The notes below the pieces were generated by a model. It made no database searches and was not told the DNA's origin. It worked only from the letters and a program-made list of their open reading frames with translations. A stretch of 8,816 nucleotides of DNA from Bacteriovoracaceae bacterium. Its GTDB lineage: Bacteria > Bdellovibrionota > Bacteriovoracia > Bacteriovoracales > Bacteriovoracaceae. The translations under genes were made by a program, and so were the position numbers. Positions within the stretch are counted from its first letter, which is position 1; each line of letters opens with the position of its first letter. The stretch covers positions 1-8,816 of the forward strand of contig SKIL01000066.1 of assembly GCA_007116425.1 (NCBI GenBank). The letters are read 5' to 3'. Shown here one piece after another: positions 1 through 5,827 of this stretch.

Positions 1-102
1 CCAGATACTGCAAACGTTAACCCAGATGAATTCGACGTTCCTAATTACGGACAAATTATGCAACAAATTGACCAGGTTCGGTCTGGAAGCACTCGAAATT
101 AA
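1..102 (+). CDS. gspD: C-terminal end of presumed GspD secretin (5' end outside window)
   Basis: An open frame enters at base 1 and ends at TAA 100-102, giving 33 residues that finish in QVRSGSTRN. The fragment is hydrophilic, with several Asp, Asn and Gln residues, and has no domain that identifies it alone. The call rests on position: in T2SS operons the gene directly before gspE is usually gspD, the outer-membrane secretin through which substrates leave. In secretins the last residues after the pore-forming domain form the S-domain or a variable tail, which would fit a low-complexity polar end. The stop lies 11 bp before the gspE start, so the two genes are probably co-transcribed. It could instead be another gsp gene such as gspC. 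The frame is secure; the identity is an inference from synteny. Confidence 0.5.
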   Translation, partial: PDTANVNPDEFDVPNYGQIMQQIDQVRSGSTRN

Positions 103-107
103 GGGAG
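103..107 (+). promoter_or_regulatory. Ribosome binding site that fixes the TTG start of gspE
   Basis: GGGAG at 103-107 follows directly after the upstream stop codon and sits 6 nt before TTG 114. It is the only good Shine-Dalgarno match near the 5' end of gspE. The first in-frame ATG is far downstream at 246 (Met45) and would remove the first 24-residue motif of the N-terminal domain. This supports TTG as the true start. Confidence 0.7.
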
Positions 108-113
108 ATAAAC

Positions 114-1859
114 TTGAAGCTATCAGATCACCTACTTGCAAAAGTCGAAAATCAAAAAGAAAAGATTGGGGAGCTTTTACTCAAGCACACCTCATTAACT
201 CAAGAGCAATTATCCGAGGCCCTACATCTTCAAGAAGAGTCGGGCATGATGATCGGTGAAATCTTACTTAAAAAAAATTATATTCACCCACATGACATCA
301 TTAAAGTAATTTGCCATCAAGTAAATATCCCCTATCAAAACGACTTAAATGTTGATGATATTGATGAGGCTCTCGTAGCAGAAATTCCTATTAACTACGC
401 TAAAAATCATGAGATTATCCCCATTTTAATGACGGACTACTCGGTCACCGTTGCAATGACAGATCCTTTCAATTTTGACGCGATCAATGATCTGCAAGAG
501 ATTTTTAAAAAAGAAATTCAACTCATTGTTTGTCCCCCACTCAAAGTACAAGATGCAATCAACCGAGTTTATGAAAGGGCCAATCGTAATCTTGTTGATA
601 CGATTGAAGATGAGTTTGATGAAAGCCTCGACCTTGACGGCCCAATTGATATTTTAGATGCCGGGGCCGATGAAGCACCAGTCATTCGTTTTGTTAACTC
701 AATTATCTTCAGAGCGGTTAAGGAAGGCGCTTCAGATATTCATATTGAACCATTTGAAAGAGAGGTCATTTACCGCTTTCGTATCAATCGAGTCATGACT
801 GAAATCTTTAGACAACCAATTAGAACTCACTCTGCGGTTAGTGCCAGAATTAAAGTTATGGCCCGCCTTGATATTGCAGAAAAAAGAATGCCTCAAGACG
901 GAAGAATAAAAATTAAAATGGCCGGTAAAGATATTGATATTCGTCTCAGTACAGTCCCCGTACAAAATGGTGAAAGAATCGTTATGCGGGTTTTAGAAAA
1001 AACGAATACAGTTCTTAAGCTTGAAAGTCTCGGCTTTCAAGGAAAAGTACTTGATCAGCTAGATGAACTTTCAAAAAGAAAGCATGGTGTTGTATATGTT
1101 TCGGGACCTACGGGCCACGGTAAAACAACAACTCTCTTTGCTATGCTAGAGAGAGTTAACACTCCAGACAAAATGATTATTACAGTTGAAGACCCTGTAG
1201 AATACGAGATGGCAGGAATCTCTCAAATTCAAGTTAACCATAAAATCGATCTCTCTTTTGCCAAAGCGTTGCGATCAATTCTAAGACAAAACCCTGACAT
1301 TATTATGGTTGGTGAGACTCGTGACCTTGAAACTGCAGAAATGGCAATTCAGGCCTCACTAACAGGTCACTTTGTTTTATCTACAATCCACACAAATGAC
1401 GCGGCTTCAACTCCAAACCGACTTATCGATATGGGAGTTCAACCATTTTTAATCGCCTCCTCTCTTGCCGCAGTATCGGCCCAACGACTAATACGTAGAC
1501 TTTGTGACAACTGTAAGGAACCTTACGAGCCAAATGACTTTGACCTAGAGCTTCTTGGAGTACACTCTATCCCAAGTCAAGCTCAGTTGTACAAAGCAAA
1601 AGGTTGCCCAAAATGTAGCTATCAAGGCTACTCGGGGATGACAAGTGTATGTGAACTTATGGTTTTAACCGATGAAATAAGGGCGTTGGTTTTAAAGAAG
1701 GCCGACGCGAGTATGGTCAAAAAGGTCGCGATGAAGGCCGGCATGAAATCGTTGAGACAAGATGCTTTAGATAAAGTTTTTCAAGGGATAACTTCAACCG
1801 AAGAAATGATTCGAGCAATTAATGAAGAAGAAAGCACTGAAGAAAGTGCAAAAGCTTAA
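114..1859 (+). CDS. gspE: GspE, type II secretion hexameric ATPase
   Basis: Cytoplasmic AAA+-like secretion ATPase (GspE/PilB/VirB11 family) that powers pseudopilus assembly, held at the membrane by GspL and GspF. It has 581 residues from TTG 114. The N-terminal region (about 1-155) carries two 24-residue MshEN-like motifs at 17-40 and 46-69, then a T2SSE_N-type segment. The N2E motif ASDIHIEP is at 206-213. The catalytic domain shows Walker A GPTGHGKT at 331-338 (Lys337), an Asp-box around EDPVE at 359-363, Walker B DIIMVGE at 395-401 with catalytic Glu401, and a His-box with His419 and His426. A zinc-binding tetracysteine follows, C464-x2-C467 and C498-x2-C501, characteristic of GspE and PilB-type assembly ATPases and absent from most retraction ATPases. 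Length is slightly above the usual 500-570. Position after the presumed gspD and before gspF favours GspE over PilB. Family identity is very secure; c-di-GMP binding is only a possibility. Confidence 0.97.
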   Translation: MKLSDHLLAKVENQKEKIGELLLKHTSLTQEQLSEALHLQEESGMMIGEILLKKNYIHPHDIIKVICHQVNIPYQNDLNVDDIDEALVAEIPINYAKNHEIIPILMTDYSVTVAMTDPFNFDAINDLQEIFKKEIQLIVCPPLKVQDAINRVYERANRNLVDTIEDEFDESLDLDGPIDILDAGADEAPVIRFVNSIIFRAVKEGASDIHIEPFEREVIYRFRINRVMTEIFRQPIRTHSAVSARIKVMARLDIAEKRMPQDGRIKIKMAGKDIDIRLSTVPVQNGERIVMRVLEKTNTVLKLESLGFQGKVLDQLDELSKRKHGVVYVSGPTGHGKTTTLFAMLERVNTPDKMIITVEDPVEYEMAGISQIQVNHKIDLSFAKALRSILRQNPDIIMVGETRDLETAEMAIQASLTGHFVLSTIHTNDAASTPNRLIDMGVQPFLIASSLAAVSAQRLIRRLCDNCKEPYEPNDFDLELLGVHSIPSQAQLYKAKGCPKCSYQGYSGMTSVCELMVLTDEIRALVLKKADASMVKKVAMKAGMKSLRQDALDKVFQGITSTEEMIRAINEEESTEESAKA

Positions 1860-1875
1860 ATCGTAGGTTTTATAT

Positions 1876-3093
1876 ATGGCAATCTATAATTATCGAGGCC
1901 TCAACAAAACAGGAAAAGAAATTAAGGACTCGATAACAGCAGAAGGTATTAATCAAGCGAAGTCAAAGCTACGCTCCATGGGAGTTATGCTGATTGATAT
2001 CAAAGAACAAAAAAGTGACTCCGGTGGTAAAGGCAGTGCTTTCCAAATAACCATAGGTCAAACGGTCAGTGTTACTGACTTGGCCTTAATGACACGCCAA
2101 TTGGCCACCTTAATAAAGGCAAAAATTCAAGTTGTTGAAGCTTTTTCTGCCCTTATTGACCAGACAGACAACCCTAAATTAAAAATTGTCCTCTCGGAAA
2201 TTAGGCAAAAAGTAAACGAAGGAACTTCCCTAGCAAAGGCCCTTTCCGACTACCCAAAAATTTTCAATAACGTTTATATAAATATGGTTGAGGCCGGTGA
2301 GGCATCTGGAACTCTTGAAATTGTACTTTTAAGACTCGCCGACTTCACTGAGGCCCAGGTAAAGCTGCGTAATAAAATTCGAGGGGCCATTCTTTACCCC
2401 GTTATCATGATGACTGTCGGTTTTGCTATGATGATGATTATTTTTATTTTCGTCATCCCAAAAATCACTTCAATATTTGAGTCAATGAGACGAGATCTCC
2501 CGCTCCAAACTCAAATTTGTATTTGGATTTCAAATTTTCTACAAAACTATTGGTGGGCGGTTATCGGTGGCTCATTTTTGGGATGGATCGGTTTCAAAGC
2601 ATATATTTCAACCCCGCGTGGTCAGTCAATTTGGCACAGAATTGTTATCAAGCTCCCCATTGCCGGAGAAATCGTAATGATGGTCAATGTTTCTCGTTTT
2701 TGCTCAACCTTGGCCACTCTTCTTAACTCAGGAGTTCCTATTTTGACCTCACTCAATATTGTGAAAAATATCGTCGGAAATGTGCATATGAAAAATGCTA
2801 TTGATTCCTCAAGGGACAATGTTCAAGAAGGGGCTTCGATGACAGCTCCTTTAATTAAAAGTGGACTCTTTCCCCCAATGGTGACACATATGATCAAGCT
2901 TGGTGAGAACTCTGGAGAGCTCGAACCAATGCTTAAAATCGTCTCAGAAAACTATGAAGATCAAGTTGACAATAAATTAAATGGAATTACCTCAATTCTT
3001 GAGCCAATTCTGCTCGTTGGAATGGGTCTCGCGGTCGCATTTATCGTATTTTCAGTAATCGTGCCCATCATGGAGCTAAACACAATTAACTAA
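1876..3093 (+). CDS. gspF: GspF, type II secretion inner-membrane platform protein
   Basis: Polytopic inner-membrane protein of the GspF/PilC family that contacts GspE and GspL and is thought to translate ATPase motion into pseudopilin insertion. Its 405 residues match the usual length. The cytoplasmic N-terminus begins MAIYNYRGLNKTGKE, typical of the family. Two T2SSF repeats lie at about 71-194 and 274-396, the first holding the characteristic NMVEAGEASGTLE stretch and the second the matching MIKLGENSGELE. Three hydrophobic spans are visible at about 172-196, 222-244 and 374-399. The ATG at 1876 lies 16 bp after the gspE stop; a modest GTAGG (1863-1867) is 8 nt upstream. It is almost certainly in the same transcript as gspE. 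Nothing is truncated or broken. Confidence 0.97.
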   Translation: MAIYNYRGLNKTGKEIKDSITAEGINQAKSKLRSMGVMLIDIKEQKSDSGGKGSAFQITIGQTVSVTDLALMTRQLATLIKAKIQVVEAFSALIDQTDNPKLKIVLSEIRQKVNEGTSLAKALSDYPKIFNNVYINMVEAGEASGTLEIVLLRLADFTEAQVKLRNKIRGAILYPVIMMTVGFAMMMIIFIFVIPKITSIFESMRRDLPLQTQICIWISNFLQNYWWAVIGGSFLGWIGFKAYISTPRGQSIWHRIVIKLPIAGEIVMMVNVSRFCSTLATLLNSGVPILTSLNIVKNIVGNVHMKNAIDSSRDNVQEGASMTAPLIKSGLFPPMVTHMIKLGENSGELEPMLKIVSENYEDQVDNKLNGITSILEPILLVGMGLAVAFIVFSVIVPIMELNTIN

Positions 3094-3174
3094 AAACTGA
3101 CATTATCGATCAGAAACATAGGTTAATATATTACTGCCTGTTATTATCAGGAAAAATATTTTATAGTTTTAAAT

Positions 3175-3188
3175 TATCAAAATTGATA
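3175..3188. repeat. Short inverted repeat upstream of gspG
   Basis: TATCAA (3175-3180) and TTGATA (3183-3188) are perfect reverse complements separated by AA. The element ends 34 bp before the gspG start codon. It could be an operator half-site pair or a tiny hairpin, but in DNA this AT-rich a 6-bp repeat can also arise by chance. It has no adjoining U-run, so it is not a terminator. Confidence 0.3.
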
Positions 3189-3211
3189 GAATGAATCTTA
3201 TTAGACGGCCT

Positions 3212-3217
3212 AAGGAG
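3212..3217 (+). promoter_or_regulatory. Strong ribosome binding site of gspG
   Basis: AAGGAG at 3212-3217, 5 nt before ATG 3223, is the best Shine-Dalgarno match in the window. It fits high translation of the major pseudopilin and supports the long 19-residue leader rather than a shorter form, since no later in-frame ATG precedes the cleavage site. Confidence 0.75.
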
Positions 3218-3222
3218 AAAGG

Positions 3223-3702
3223 ATGCAATCAGGATTTTACGATTTTTATAAGAAGTTTAAGGCGACTGCAAAAAAAGGTTTTTCACTTATTGAAATTCTT
3301 GTAGCACTAACCCTACTCGGAATAGCCGGAGCTTTTGTTGCCGGTCGGATCTTTGACCAATTACATGAAGGACAAGTTCGATCTGCAAAAATACAAATGA
3401 ATAACCTGCAAGCAAGGCTTCAAGACTTTAGAAGGCGATGCGGGTTTTACCCAACAACAGATCAAGGACTAGAGTCCTTAGTTTCTAAACCCACTTCAGG
3501 TAGAGAGTGTCGTAATTACCCACCGGATGGTTTTATCGAAGGCGGACGTATTCCTCTAGACCCATGGGATAATCCATATGTTTATGAGTCAGATGGCCGT
3601 GAATTCAATATTATTTCCTACGGAGCTGATGGCGCTCCTGGGGGAGAAGGAAGAGATAGAGATATTTACCTCTTCGACGATGAGGGAGAAGAGTATTATT
3701 AA
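3223..3702 (+). CDS. gspG: GspG, major pseudopilin
   Basis: Main structural subunit of the periplasmic pseudopilus. It is made as a type IV prepilin, processed by prepilin peptidase and N-methylated, then assembled by GspE/GspF. It has 159 residues. The class III signal is KKG-FSLIEILVAL: cleavage after Gly19, Phe20 as +1 and Glu24 as +5. The leader of 19 residues is longer than the common 6-10. The core contains YPTTDQGLESLV at 77-88 and PLDPWDNPYVYES at 111-123, both hallmark GspG segments. The ISYGADG...GGEG...DI stretch (131-148) is the calcium-binding loop in known GspG structures, with Asp136, Asp145 and Asp147 as candidate ligands. Oddities are two cysteines (Cys73, Cys96), rare in this family, and a short acidic tail (151-159) past the usual end. 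It begins the pseudopilin block gspG-H-I-J-K. Identity is very secure. Confidence 0.97.
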   Translation: MQSGFYDFYKKFKATAKKGFSLIEILVALTLLGIAGAFVAGRIFDQLHEGQVRSAKIQMNNLQARLQDFRRRCGFYPTTDQGLESLVSKPTSGRECRNYPPDGFIEGGRIPLDPWDNPYVYESDGREFNIISYGADGAPGGEGRDRDIYLFDDEGEEYY

Positions 3703-3718
3703 GACTCTTTAAGCTAAG

Positions 3719-4426
3719 ATGCAAAAAAATGAACAACAAGGATGTTGGACAAAGCACAGATTTAAACTCTCACAAAAAGGGTTCACATTAATAGAAATTC
3801 TTGTGGCCCTTTTCCTTGTTACACTTGTCGTTGGACTTTTTGCAGGAAACCCATTTTCTACGCGAGATAACCTTGAAAGAGATATTTTTAATCTCGAGCG
3901 TGCATTAAGGTATGCAAAGGACGAGTCTTCCCTAAGAAATGCCATTGTTCGGCTTAGAGTTAATCTAGAGTATCCCCAAAGCTATATTTTAGAATATGGA
4001 CCAGATGACAATTTTGTGCTTCCTCCTGAAGTGTTCGGTAGTGATGTTGCCGTTGAATATCGTGCAGAGATTGAATTCAGGGAAGAACTCCTAGAAGAGA
4101 TTGATCGGAAATTTCATCGAGTCAGCGCTTTCTCTCAAGGAGAAAAGCCTTTCCTCCAGGGAGTCACTGTCATTGGAGCTGGAACTCATATGGGAAGAGA
4201 ACTCATCACAGAGAACCAGTTTGCCATTCACGTCTACCCTACTGGAGAAATGGACTCTGGAGTTATTATTCTTGCCTCCGATGATGAAATTGGGGCCTTA
4301 AGTTTTGAGGCGTTTCTCGACGATTTTGAAATTGAATATATACCCATTAATCCAGATGCGAGAGGAGAACTCATTGACGTTCAATTTGATCTCGCTCAAA
4401 GAGTTTTTAATGAATGGCTTAGGTAA
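3719..4426 (+). CDS. gspH: GspH, minor pseudopilin
   Basis: Minor pseudopilin that links the GspI-J-K tip to the GspG shaft in known systems. It has 235 residues with a prepilin signal QKG-FTLIEILVAL: cleavage after Gly21, Phe22 as +1 and Glu26 as +5. The hydrophobic helix runs to about residue 43. The C-terminal part contains FAIHVYPTGEMDSGVIIL (168-185), which resembles the F.PDG..SGG.I.L strand pair typical of GspH/FimT proteins. At 235 residues it is longer than the usual 160-200; the extra length seems to sit between about 95 and 150. The start is fixed by an in-frame TAA at 3710-3712 just upstream and no other in-frame ATG before the cleavage site, although no clear Shine-Dalgarno is visible, so translation may depend on gspG 16 bp upstream. 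The 21-residue leader is unusually long and contains Cys9. GspH is assigned from motif and position. Confidence 0.88.
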   Translation: MQKNEQQGCWTKHRFKLSQKGFTLIEILVALFLVTLVVGLFAGNPFSTRDNLERDIFNLERALRYAKDESSLRNAIVRLRVNLEYPQSYILEYGPDDNFVLPPEVFGSDVAVEYRAEIEFREELLEEIDRKFHRVSAFSQGEKPFLQGVTVIGAGTHMGRELITENQFAIHVYPTGEMDSGVIILASDDEIGALSFEAFLDDFEIEYIPINPDARGELIDVQFDLAQRVFNEWLR

Positions 4427-4928
4427 TCAAAAAGGAATGAATCTCATTGAGGTCATGATTGCTCTCGCGATTTTTGCGATCTTTGTTACTGCTTTTATGA
4501 GCGGTCAGGGAAGTAATCTCAGAGATTCATATATGATGAAAGAAGAGATCACAATGAGAACCCTGGCCGAAGAAGTTATTAATGAGATTATTGTTGATCC
4601 CCCAGAGCTTAGAGAGGCGCTAACCCTAAGACCTGAAACCAGAAATTTCGAACATAACGCAAATTATTCTTACTCAATTGAATGGTCTAAATTTGAAATT
4701 CAAAACATATTGAATGCTCTCACCCAGGGAAACAACCAGGACTACGACCCTGAAGCAGTTTCACGGCGTCAGATGCAAGAGCGGATAAATGAACAAATTG
4801 CTTCAAATCTTGAACAACTCGTTTGGCAGCTTATGGTAACAATTACTGATAATACGACAGGAGAGACGTTTTCTATATCAACTCTCCTATACAATCAAAA
4901 TGCACAGGTTAACTTTGGCAATTTTTAA
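4410..4928 (+). CDS. gspI: GspI, minor pseudopilin
   Basis: Minor pseudopilin that forms the tip complex with GspJ and GspK and is thought to start pseudopilus assembly. It has 172 residues from ATG 4410, with AAAGAG (4398-4403) 6 nt upstream. An open frame extends further upstream to 4305, but that start would bury the prepilin leader 35 residues in. The signal is NQKG-MNLIEVMIALAIFA: cleavage after Gly9, Met10 as +1, Glu14 as +5. Methionine at +1 followed by (T/N)L(L/I)EV is the usual GspI signature. It overlaps the gspH end by 17 bp, suggesting translational coupling. Known GspI proteins are about 120-130 residues; here a polar Q/N/E-rich stretch at about 95-135 accounts for most of the excess, before a final strand region (LVWQLMVTITDN). 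Identity is good from signature plus position. Confidence 0.9.
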   Translation: MNGLGNQKGMNLIEVMIALAIFAIFVTAFMSGQGSNLRDSYMMKEEITMRTLAEEVINEIIVDPPELREALTLRPETRNFEHNANYSYSIEWSKFEIQNILNALTQGNNQDYDPEAVSRRQMQERINEQIASNLEQLVWQLMVTITDNTTGETFSISTLLYNQNAQVNFGNF

Positions 4929-5823
4929 AACAAATCAACAATCAGGTTTTACTCTCATTGAGATTTTAATTGCAGTAGCAATTTTAAGCTTTATGAGTAT
5001 TGCCGTTTTCCAGATCACGACAGAGAGCTTTGATATTAAAGATAGTGTAACGAATGAGGACCGCGAATTTTTACAAGTTGATAGGGCCCTTGAAAGACTT
5101 AACTTAGACTTTACTGAAATCTTCACACCGCTCTACTTCTCACATGCTTACAGATCACAAAACCAACCAAATAGATTTGAATCACGAAGGGACTTTAATA
5201 GTCAGCAAGCTCAAGCACCGAAATATGAGTTCAGTGATAAGTTTAAACAGGTCACACATCATACAAGGCCTATCCCCTATTTTGAAAACCCTGACCCTTC
5301 CACTTTTATTTTTTTTACAGCATCAAACAGAAGAAAATATACCAACATAAAAGAGTCGAGATATGCGTGGGTAAGGTATGACCTAATGCCAATGACAAGA
5401 GAAGTTGAACAGCATCGCCAGGCAGGTGGCCAACGTCTTGTGAGGCAAGTGCAAGCTCAAAATATCTACTCAAGAGAGCATCGCTGGGGCGAAGTTCAAG
5501 AACAAACCTTATTAAATAACGTCCAGAGATTTATTTTTGAGTTTTGGAACCCCTCAACCCAACGATGGGTTAGCTCACTAGAGCTTCTCAACGAAAACCG
5601 ATCGAGGCTGGCGCTAATCAAGGTTACACTGGAATGGATTGATCCTCTTGGAAATGAACAAGTTTTCTCAAGAGTCTTTAGACATTATTGGACTAGATAC
5701 GACCCATCTATCGATGAAGCTGCCTACAGAGAGGCGGCGAGACCTCAAAATCAAAGAGGAGAAACAGATCAAGAGATTCTTCCAAATAGACCACGAGATG
5801 ACTTTGATGATTTCGAGGATTAA
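4900..5823 (+). CDS. gspJ: GspJ, minor pseudopilin
   Basis: Minor pseudopilin of the I-J-K tip complex. From ATG 4900 it has 307 residues, against roughly 190-240 in most species. Signal QSG-FTLIEILIAVAIL: cleavage after Gly16, Phe17 as +1, Glu21 as +5. Downstream, VDRALERLNLDF (60-71) matches the RA..RLE.DL helix of GspJ. YAWVRYDL (155-162) and LLNNVQRFIFEFWNPSTQRW (204-223), then ALIKVTLEW (238-246), match its strand region. A long polar, Gln/Arg-rich segment (about 82-130) and an acidic tail ending DDFDDFED extend the protein. The start is uncertain: ATG 4900 has no clear Shine-Dalgarno, whereas TTG 4915 (codon 6) has AGG 6 nt upstream and gives an 11-residue leader. Either start overlaps gspI, by 29 or 14 bp. 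The mature protein is the same in both cases. Confidence 0.9.
   Translation: MHRLTLAIFKTNQQSGFTLIEILIAVAILSFMSIAVFQITTESFDIKDSVTNEDREFLQVDRALERLNLDFTEIFTPLYFSHAYRSQNQPNRFESRRDFNSQQAQAPKYEFSDKFKQVTHHTRPIPYFENPDPSTFIFFTASNRRKYTNIKESRYAWVRYDLMPMTREVEQHRQAGGQRLVRQVQAQNIYSREHRWGEVQEQTLLNNVQRFIFEFWNPSTQRWVSSLELLNENRSRLALIKVTLEWIDPLGNEQVFSRVFRHYWTRYDPSIDEAAYREAARPQNQRGETDQEILPNRPRDDFDDFED
5815..5819 (+). promoter_or_regulatory. Ribosome binding site deciding the gspK start
   Basis: GAGGA at 5815-5819, inside the last codons of gspJ, lies 8 nt before ATG 5828. It supports this start over ATGs up to 189 bp upstream in the same frame, which would place the prepilin signal about 79 residues into the protein. 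Confidence 0.65.
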
Positions 5824-5827
5824 GTCT

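Larger units (their letters stand above)
3094..3222 (+). other. AT-rich gspF-gspG intergenic region, possible internal regulatory site
   Basis: This 129-bp gap is the largest in an otherwise tightly packed operon. It is strongly AT-rich and holds no convincing ORF. Visible elements are a 4-bp CCTG/CAGG stem with a 7-nt loop (3137-3151), a 6-2-6 inverted repeat (3175-3188), and a TATAGT box (3162-3167) that resembles a -10 element. The only -35-like sequence at a plausible distance, CTGTTA at 3138-3143, matches the consensus at just three of six bases, so a sigma70 promoter is weakly supported. The gap precedes the major pseudopilin, the subunit needed in greatest amount, so an extra promoter or an RNA processing site would make sense. 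That last point is inference. Confidence 0.35.

Noticed and set aside
270..277. Run of eight A residues in gspE as a possible phase-variation or slippage site
   Set aside because: It encodes Lys-Lys-Asn codons in AT-rich DNA, the frame is intact, and similar A-runs occur elsewhere (for example at the start of gspH). Nothing else suggests slippage.
732..965. Minus-strand open frame opposite gspE
   Set aside because: It lies opposite the conserved N2E region of gspE and is a by-product of its codon usage.
114..3093. Alternative reading of gspE-gspF as type IV pilus pilB-pilC
   Set aside because: The next genes form the complete gspG-H-I-J-K pseudopilin set with GspG hallmark segments and a GspK lacking the +5 Glu, which is specific to T2SS.
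3137..3151. CCTG/CAGG hairpin after gspF as a transcription terminator
   Set aside because: The stem is only 4 bp with a 7-nt loop and no U-run follows, so it is too weak for an intrinsic terminator.
4305..4409. Upstream in-frame extension of gspI starting at ATG 4305
   Set aside because: It lies wholly inside gspH and would give a 44-residue leader; ATG 4410 has AAAGAG upstream and a normal 9-residue leader.
5639..5827. Upstream in-frame extension of gspK starting at ATG 5639
   Set aside because: It would overlap gspJ by 185 bp and place the prepilin signal about 79 residues in. ATG 5828 has a GAGGA ribosome binding site and gives a normal 16-residue leader.
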